A DNA stretch of 64,000 nucleotides from NCBI GenBank assembly GCA_018873225.1, contig JAEILZ010000003.1:1054001-1118000 (forward strand). The letters run 5' to 3'. This document shows, piece after piece, positions 57,320 through 64,000 of the stretch. The notes below the pieces were generated by a model, which worked only from the letters and a program-made list of their open reading frames with translations, made no database searches and was not told the origin of the DNA. How positions within the stretch are numbered: the stretch's first letter is position 1; every line of letters starts with the position of its first letter. The DNA is from [Phialemoniopsis] sp. UDSM-2020. Lineage: Eukaryota; Ascomycota; Sordariomycetes; Thyridiales; Thyridiaceae. Made by a program: the position numbers and the translations under genes.

Positions 57320-57977
57320 TCATTTGGGGACCGCATACTTCTGGGTCCACTCCTTTGCAGTCTGAATCGCTGCCTGCTCATCCTCCTTCCAGCTCTTCGC
57401 AACATCGGCGGCGAGGGGGTCGTCGGGATTCGGTGCGCCTAGCAGGGCCTGGATCGAGAGAAGGATGGTTCGAATTTGTAGAGCGGGTGACCAGTTGTCT
57501 AGCATACCAAGTTAGCCATCAGCCAAATCTCGGACTGAACCATATCTCGGGCGATAGGCGAACGTACTCTTGAGGACATCCAGGCAGATACGGCCAAGCT
57601 TATCAACATTTGGGTGGAAGATCTTTGTCAAGAAACGAATCTTGGGCGGCGTCATGGGATAGTCGTCGGGAAGAAAGAGTTCAAGTTTGAAAACACCACC
57701 TACGCCATGAGATTAGAATGTTATGTGTATGTATATATAGAGATTTCGGCGTGGATCGAACAAGGACCAACCTTCGTAGGGAGAGGACTGAGGACCGTGA
57801 ATCTCGACATCGAAATATCGTAGGTTGTCTTCGTGGGGGACAGCGCTGATACCGGGAACGCTGCACATGTCCAGATTAGATTGATCTCGGTCATCCCAAG
57901 TCTTGCGACACATCAAATACTTACGGCTCCGCCATTAGCCGCTCGGTCTCCTTGACGATGCGCTTCGGGAGCGCCAT
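57320..57977 (-). CDS. UBC13: Ubiquitin-conjugating enzyme E2 Ubc13
   Basis: Ubc13 works with an inactive E2 variant (Mms2) to build Lys63-linked ubiquitin chains in post-replication DNA repair. Four exons, 57977-57925, 57860-57772, 57699-57568 and 57498-57320, give 150 aa, the family length. The start is [20 protein letters not shown]. The HPN motif (76-78) and catalytic Cys86 in [16 protein letters not shown] are intact, and the C-terminal half contains [20 protein letters not shown]. Introns are 64, 72 and 69 nt. The gene is transcribed away from SEA3 across a 730-base spacer. Confidence 0.97.
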
Positions 57978-58708
57978 GATGGTAGAATGGATGATATGGG
58001 TCGGCGTAAGATGACGGCTCGGCGATGGCTGAAAGCTTTTCGGGCGTATAGGTAGAGCAAGCTTCGTCGATTGGGCGCTTGCTCACAGAGGTTGTTGGGT
58101 TTGGCGGGGGTGATGACTGTAGGGATGACTGTGAGATCACTGTGGTCCAACCTTTGAACTGAGAGCAGGAATATCGTGACGAAGCAGTTGTTGCAAAGCC
58201 ACTGTGTGTGTCGTACACCTAATATGACAAACTTCGCAATCTCGAGAAGGGGCGTACAGTGACTTGTCGTTTACAAATCTAAGCCTCATCAGCGACAAGG
58301 TGGGAGAATTGACCAGAGGTGGGGTGGTGGTGGTTTAGGTAGATGCCGGCGGGTTCCGCAGCCAGGCGCGAGCCCCACATCAAGATTAGGAGGCCAAAGT
58401 CACTCGGCACTGAATAATGCTGCAAAGCTACTTGGGAATCTCCCCAAGAATTAAGCATTCGCAATTGGAGCTTCAACCTCATGCACGACAGCTCGCCGAT
58501 TCAGCATGAAGCTAGCTCTGCAGGACCTCATTTACTAAGCCGACAGTCAAAGTGATGATCAAGGGCGCCCATAGCCGATGAAGGGACGCCTTGGAGGCCT
58601 CATGCGACAGATTTGACTGGCACGCGCAGCGACCGTCAAGCCAGGAAGCAAGCTGTCGCGATCGACGATGCGACCAGGCTCGTGAGACCTCAATCGCGAG
58701 CTCTCACC
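57978..58708. promoter_or_regulatory. Divergent promoter region UBC13/SEA3
   Basis: The 731 bases separate two divergent start codons, so both promoters should be here. No clear TATA box was found. A few short frames are random. Confidence 0.45.
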
Positions 58709-61700
58709 ATGCCTTCTGCTTTTACGCGTCTTTTTGACCAGCAAAAGAAGACCAAGACGTTGAAGTCGGCGTCGGACAGTGAAACTTTTGATGCGGACGG
58801 CACTATCCATGTCGATGGCCTCGTAGGGTCCGCCACGATATCACCTTCTGGTCGAGATGTGGCCCTTGCTTCGTAAGCTTGTCGGATAAAGGCTTTCTAT
58901 TCAATGTTCACAAGCTAACAATGTCCAAAGCCCCGAAGGTCTGACAATTATTGACCTTGACTCGCCCTACAGTCCGCCTCGGAGATTGAGCAGTCATGGC
59001 TCTCCCTGGCTCGTAGTTGATGTGCAATGGTCTCCATTCGCGGATCGAGACTATTGGGTCGCGTCCACGGCAAATCATCGGTGTCTGGTCTGGAATCTGA
59101 ATCTCCGAGACGACTCACCGTCTGGAGCGATTGAGCATTCTCTTCAAGGACATAGCCGAGCAATTACGGACATCAACTTCTCAGCACACAACCGGGACTT
59201 CTTGGCGACCTGCGCTGTGGATGGATACGTCCATTGCTGGGACCTTCGGCGTCCCAGACAGCCGGCTCTCACATTCTGTGACTGGTTTGCCGGTGCTACA
59301 CAGGTCAAATATAATAGACAAGACAGCCACATCCTCGCCTCTTCCCATGACCGATACCTACACATCTGGGATGACCGGAATGCAGCAGAACCTCTCAGGA
59401 CTATCAGTGCCCATACATCCAAGATCTACGGCCTGGATTGGAATCGCACCAGGTCGACAGGCGTTGTCACCTGCTCTCTTGACAAAAGCATCAAATTCTG
59501 GGACTACGGGAATGAAGGGGATGAACCTGAACGGGTTATCCGTACTGATTTCCCGGTATGGCGTGCACGACACGCTCCTTTCGGGTGGGGTCTGCTTGCT
59601 ATGCCTCAGAATGAGCCAGGCAATCTATATCTCTATGATCGACGATCCGAGCCAGATACACCCAAGGATGGTCATGTCGACCCAGTGGCCGTCTTTCCCG
59701 GTCATGGAAATCACAAAGTGAAAGAGTTTTTGTGGAGGAGTCGTGGTTCTGTGACGGAGGAGACCGACAACCGCGAGTTCCAGCTTGTGTCCTGGGGTGA
59801 AGATAACGAGCTTCGATTACAGCGCCCGGATCCTGAGGACCTGGCTGCGGTAGGCTTTGTGAAAGGCGGGCCACCCAGGAAAAGACTCAATATCACGCGC
59901 AAGGGTGCAGTCTACAAGACCTTCCGAACAGTGGACGACAATCCCCATCGGGATAGGAGGAGCGCAACAATGAGCGACCCCCGACCTGCAAGTAGTGGGA
60001 CTGGCTATCGGCGAAGCGCCCTCACTATGAGCATGCAAGCTCCACAATACCCGAGCCGGTCTGCCTGGAGAGGTCCTTCAATGAAAGCCAAGACCGTCTC
60101 GTCACAAGAAGCTGACCGCAGCCATGCTCAAATCGGATGGATGAAGGGTGTCTCCATGAATAAGCGGAAGTCAAGTTCGGACACCCCTCAGCGGCAAGAT
60201 TCCAAGGACTCATCTATGCTGAGCCCCGGCTACCCTGATGATGACTGGGGTGAACCTGAGAGCATTCACGAGGAATTCGTGCGTATCAGCAACCAACTCC
60301 CTAACGTGAAATGGGAGAATATCGATATGGACAACCTTACGCTTAATGCCTCGTTGAAAGGGCCGTGGGGAGAAGGTGGGGAGACAATCTTTATCAAAGT
60401 CAGGGTCGACATACCTTCATCCTATCCGAAGTTGAAAGCGCCGAGATTTTTCGTAGAGCAAAGCTCCTTCATGCCCGATGAGACTCACCAGAAGATTGAA
60501 ACAGAGCTCCAGGAATTGACAGCGCAGTTTCTGCAGAGGAAGAAGAACTGTCTGGATGTTGCCTTCACCTACCTGCTGGGAGAAGTTGATCTGGAAGCAA
60601 GTACAACGTTTTTCAAGAACGTCAGGGACTTCGATGACGTTTCCGACGACCTCGCCGACGAGAGTTCTAGCGAAGATGATGAGACTGAAATACCAGCGGG
60701 AGGTTCAGCTTCAATGTCTCAAGAGCTGACTCTGAGTACTGAAGACAATACCCTCGCACCAAGCTTCCGGCCAATGGTTGTGCCACCCAAGGCTAGGACC
60801 TGCGGCGCACGCTTTTCGAATGATGGGCGAATTGTTTGCTTCTTTCCGACAAAAGACCAGAGAGCCAAGGACAGATTCGCTTTGGCAGCCGATGCCAATC
60901 GAGACCGTCTGAAAGGTGAACCGAATTTCGCTGGCTTCGGGCGATTATCGCACGACTCACCACCGCTCAAGCAAAGGAACGAGGATGAGGATGCGTCTGC
61001 GACGAGCGATCATTCAGATGGCTCGGACGATTCTGATGCCACATCCTCCTCATCCTCTAGCGACTCTGAGCTGACCACAATGCACAAAATAAGTCTGTGG
61101 TATCAAGCCGGTCGGCGCATCCGCAAAACTTGGAGTGCAAACGATTCAATACGCTCTAGTGGTGGTGGAACGGGTGCCGGGACAGGCACAGGCACGGGGA
61201 CGAGTAGGCGACGCCCCGGCAAACCGAAGAGCATCATCTCAATCCATGACTATAGGGCCGAATTGCCGTCCAAGAGCCAGTTTGCCCAGGAATATGCCAT
61301 CTTTGGTGACGGCGCTGAGGTGTGTGAACACAATGCCAAGGTGGCAGAGAAGTACGGTTACCCGGACCTCGTCGACATTTGGAGGTATTCTGCTTTGCTT
61401 CTGAGGTCCGATATCCCCCTCAAGTTGACGGAACAACCCCAGAGGCGCAAGTCAGTACTGGTCATTGCCAGGGACGCCGTGTCTCGTTATCGAGACGACG
61501 ATAGGAGCAGTAAGGAGGATGACGAACTTCTTACTGGGAGAGTGAAATGGGGCTATCATCCCCTAGCTCAAGAGTTCATACATGATCTCTTCGAGTACTT
61601 TGAGCAGCTTGCAGACGTTCAGATGCTGGCAATGCTCTCTTGCATCTTTGGCGAGTCTTCAACCGAAGATAGCGTCGCATACGCGGAGTCGCATCTCACA

Positions 61701-63371
61701 CAGCCCGAGACCCCGCTGCCTATGAAAGCACCTTCGTTCTCGCTAGAATACTTTCCGACAAACCCAGATGTGTGGAATTTCAATGCACGCAGTGCCATGA
61801 GTTCCGCCGTCACGACTCCTCGCACAGCCCACACGCCTATTTTGTACTCGGGCTCGCAAGGCTCCGAGGAGGTCTCTTGGGCAGGAGAGCCTGCCTCAAA
61901 TTCGTATTCATGTGGCGAGACACCGCCCATGCGATTTGGGAGAGATCATCTCCTCGAGCGTGACCAGACCCAGAGTCTATCAACCTCGCCCAACACCCGT
62001 TCTTTCCGACGCACAAACTCGGCTATAACATCGACATTCACAGCTAGCCTGCCCCGCACGCTGTCTGGTATCATATCCTCGTCTCCTCCAGAGCCCCCAG
62101 TCCGGAAACGACCAAGCCCTGCCGAGACCATCTTGAGCAACTTGGCACCGAGTAACATCACCTGGGGTGGCTCGACAGTTTTCGGAGGCCAGACCGAGAA
62201 CCCGGGCACTGCCCGAACATCTCTATCAGATGACGACTACCGGCGCGATGAGTTGGTATCAATGGTAGCTATTGACGTGACGGTCCATACAGAGAACAGC
62301 CGGCTCTTCAACGACGATGGATGGATGGCTACGCCGTTACTAGAGCCGAGTCACAACCCCATCTACGCGAGCTATCGATATGCCTATGCCGAGATGCTAC
62401 AAATGTGGGGACAGCCTCTCGCCAGGCTAGAGATCATGAAGTTCAACGTCCTCAAGGACGATAGCATCGGCGCTTCGGGCGTCTTTGGCGACGACGCCAG
62501 CGCCCACGAGTCCTTCGGCGTCGCCGAGAGTGTCCATAGTCACAGCCACAGTATTTCGAGCGCACCACCACAGACGGGCACTACATCGCCGACCCTCGTC
62601 CTAGGCAACAAAAAGGAACAACTGCAGGCCCTCCTCGCCTCGGACCGCGGGCTCGACGTCACCGGGCTCTGCAGCCGGTGCGAGATGCAGCTCGAGCCCC
62701 TCGAGTACACGGAGCACGGCACGCAGGTCGGCGGCGCCGTCGGCACCTGCCACCGCTGCCACCGCGCCCAGTCCCAGCTGCGCTGCGTCTACTGCACCGA
62801 GCCCGTCGACGCGCTGTACCCGCCCTGCCTGGGCTGCGGCTGCGTCGCCCACGAGCACTGCCTCGCCGAGTGGCACGACATGGGCGAGACGGACTGCCCG
62901 GCCGGCGACGAGTGCCGCTGCGTCGACGAGGCCGACAACGGGCACATCGAGACGTGGACCGCCATGCGCGCGCAGATGGCCATCGACGCCATGCGCGTGC
63001 GCGACGAGAACATGCGGCCCGTCGCGGGCCGCGGCGCCGGTGGCGGCGGCCTGCTCGGCCGGACTAGGAGGCGGTCCGTGCCCGCCGCCATCGGGCAGGG
63101 GCTCGACGCCGACGAGGAGGAGGAAGTGGCCGGGTACGACAGCCCGAGCGGCGGGAGCTTGTACGCCGGCGAGGACGGGAGGAATAACTGGGACGGCGTC
63201 AGCAGCGCGGCGCACCACCTACTCGCTGCGGGCGCGAGGGGGTCTGCGGTGGGTAAGCCTTCTCCGCTGGGCGCGGGCCAGTTGTCTGCGGCAAGGGAGA
63301 ACCTGGCTGCCAGGCTGCGGCCCTCTGCCCTGAGGCGGAGGTCTGGTAATGTGCTGCAGCGGAAGAACTAG
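58709..63371 (+). CDS. SEA3: SEA/GATOR2 complex subunit Sea3 (Mtc5, WDR59)
   Basis: The subunit belongs to the vacuole-associated complex that relieves inhibition of TORC1 by the Npr2/Npr3 module. Exons 58709-58872 and 58931-63371 (58-nt intron) give 1534 aa. Order of domains: WD40 propeller at about 70-350 (WSPFADRDYWVASTANHRCL, HSLQGHSRAITDINFS, CAVDGYVHCWDLR, SAHTSKIYGLDWN, CSLDKSIKFWD), RWD domain at about 490-610 (DWGEPESIHEEFVRISNQLP), long acidic and Ser-rich linkers, and a C-terminal RING/zinc-ribbon at about 1301-1389 (CSRCEMQL, CHRCH, CVYCTEPV, CLGCGCVAHEHCLAEWH, DCPAGDECRC). This WD40-RWD-RING order is diagnostic for WDR59/Sea3. A short Gly-Thr run (about 795-812) is coded by GGN/ACN repeats. 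Confidence 0.95.
61153..61205 (+). repeat. Gly/Thr-coding simple repeat in SEA3
   Basis: A run of GGN and ACN codons encodes alternating Gly and Thr with one Ala (GGGTGAGTGTGTGTS). It lies in a disordered linker and keeps the reading frame. Confidence 0.75.
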
Positions 63372-63658
63372 AGTTTTGTGTTGGATTCGAAGGAGCGTGC
63401 TGTATTACATCTATTTCATCTTGCGGAGTTTTGACGGAGTATTGTACCTGGGTGTAGCGAACATCCCTTTATTTGTACACTATACATGTTCATCATCTTG
63501 ACTGCACTTGGCGTCGCTTGCGTCCATATCCTGAGCGATGCATTTGGGCTTGACGAATGCTACATTTCTCACTTGCGTTATGCACATCTTAGAAAATCTG
63601 GATTGTATGATTTGAACTCAGGCCACCAACGCCATGCTACCTAAAAACATATGTGCTT
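63372..63658. other. Convergent 3' flanks of SEA3 and VPS34
   Basis: The 287 bases hold two 3' UTRs. GACGGAGTA at 63433-63441 is one mismatch from the TACGGAGTA palindrome seen elsewhere. A GAGTTCAAATC on the minus strand near 63610-63620 resembles a B box, but no tRNA folds. Confidence 0.45.
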
Positions 63659-64000
63659 TTACGCCCTGAAGGCCTGTACAAACTCATGCAGCCTATCAAT
63701 CACGACGGGCACGATGGCATTGAGATTATCGTCAATGACCCTCTCAAAGTGGCGGATGGCGTCCTCTTCGGACAGCTCGAGGTGGAACCTGTCCTTGACC
63801 TTTAGCACTGCCTTGTCGGGCTCGAGCCGGATGTCCGGGATGTTGGCGTCGACCATGAGACTGAAGAGGTTGAGGATGAGGTTGCTCGACTTGCGCAGGG
63901 CCGAGTAGGCGAGGAAACAGTACTGGCGGAACTGGCGGTAGGGCTCGGAGCCGCTACCGCCCATGGCGTCGACCATCTCCTTGGACAGCTTCATGGCCGG
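63659..64000 (-). CDS. VPS34: Phosphatidylinositol 3-kinase Vps34, C-terminal part (5' truncated by window)
   Basis: The frame is open to the window edge and ends with TAA at 63659-63661; 113 codons of the C-terminus are visible. The fragment carries the end of the PI3/PI4-kinase catalytic domain of class III enzymes: LSKEMVDAMGGSGSEPYRQF, LRKSSNLILNLFSLMVDANI, PDIRLEPDKAVLKVKDRF and the closing amphipathic helix VVIDRLHEFVQAFRA, which in Vps34 is needed for membrane-bound activity. The enzyme makes PI3P for autophagy and endosomal sorting. The N-terminal C2, helical and remaining kinase parts lie beyond position 64000. Confidence 0.88.
   Translation of the reverse strand, partial: PAMKLSKEMVDAMGGSGSEPYRQFRQYCFLAYSALRKSSNLILNLFSLMVDANIPDIRLEPDKAVLKVKDRFHLELSEEDAIRHFERVIDDNLNAIVPVVIDRLHEFVQAFRA

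Noticed and set aside
63590..63640. B-box-like GAGTTCAAATC on the minus strand
   Set aside because: No acceptor or anticodon stem pairs in the surrounding 90 bases.

Overview
The window is nuclear DNA of a filamentous ascomycete, most likely a Sordariomycete. Genes are split by short introns of about 54-120 nt (one of 216 nt) with GTNNGT donors, CTAAC-type branch points and CAG/TAG acceptors. Coding regions are GC-rich at third positions, flanks are long, and several products are fungus-specific (Pet191, an RTA1 family protein, a Zn2Cys6 regulator, 2-enoyl thioester reductase). There are no operons, CRISPR arrays or bacterial signals. I rebuilt gene models by hand from splice signals and reading phase; every multi-exon model listed with high confidence closes in frame.

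Layout. 1.1-8.3 kb: housekeeping genes, namely phenylalanyl-tRNA synthetase beta (-), transaldolase (+, with 19-nt and 12-nt microexons) and a membrane-anchored Ppn2-like metallophosphatase (-). 10.7-13.9 kb: divergent PET191 (-, serine-microsatellite C-terminus) and a membrane-anchored steryl-ester/acid lipase (+). 14.9-20.5 kb: an alpha/beta hydrolase (+), an RTA1-like seven-TM protein (-) and GPI2/PIG-C of the GPI-anchor pathway (-). 20.5-25.2 kb is largely empty. 25.2-29.7 kb: a small signal-peptide/single-TM protein (+) and a divergent annexin with a long repetitive RS/PSSRYS extension (+). 30.4-31.8 kb: an unrecognised two-exon gene (-). A Zn2Cys6 transcription factor (-, 38.3-39.5 kb) sits alone between two apparently gene-free stretches of about 6.5 kb each. 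46.3-47.6 kb: a dienelactone-hydrolase family gene with a probable mitochondrial leader.

47.6-52.6 kb looks like an accessory patch: a cluster of small hairpins, an intronless protein with six zinc fingers (five of them Cys2HisCys), a short element with 35-bp terminal inverted repeats, a spliced or frameshifted orphan gene, then the mitochondrial enoyl reductase ETR1 (-), with a large tRNA-like foldback just upstream of its start. 53.6-64 kb: a tRNA-Asp(GTC), a conserved-looking disordered protein, UBC13 (-), the SEA/GATOR2 subunit Sea3/WDR59 (+) and the 3' end of VPS34 (-), which runs off the window.

The best candidates for something undescribed are the foldback with a tRNA-type B box in its loop (52.4-52.56 kb), the inverted-repeat element (49.14-49.29 kb) and the two small genes between them and the hairpin cluster. 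None of these could be tested against a database here.
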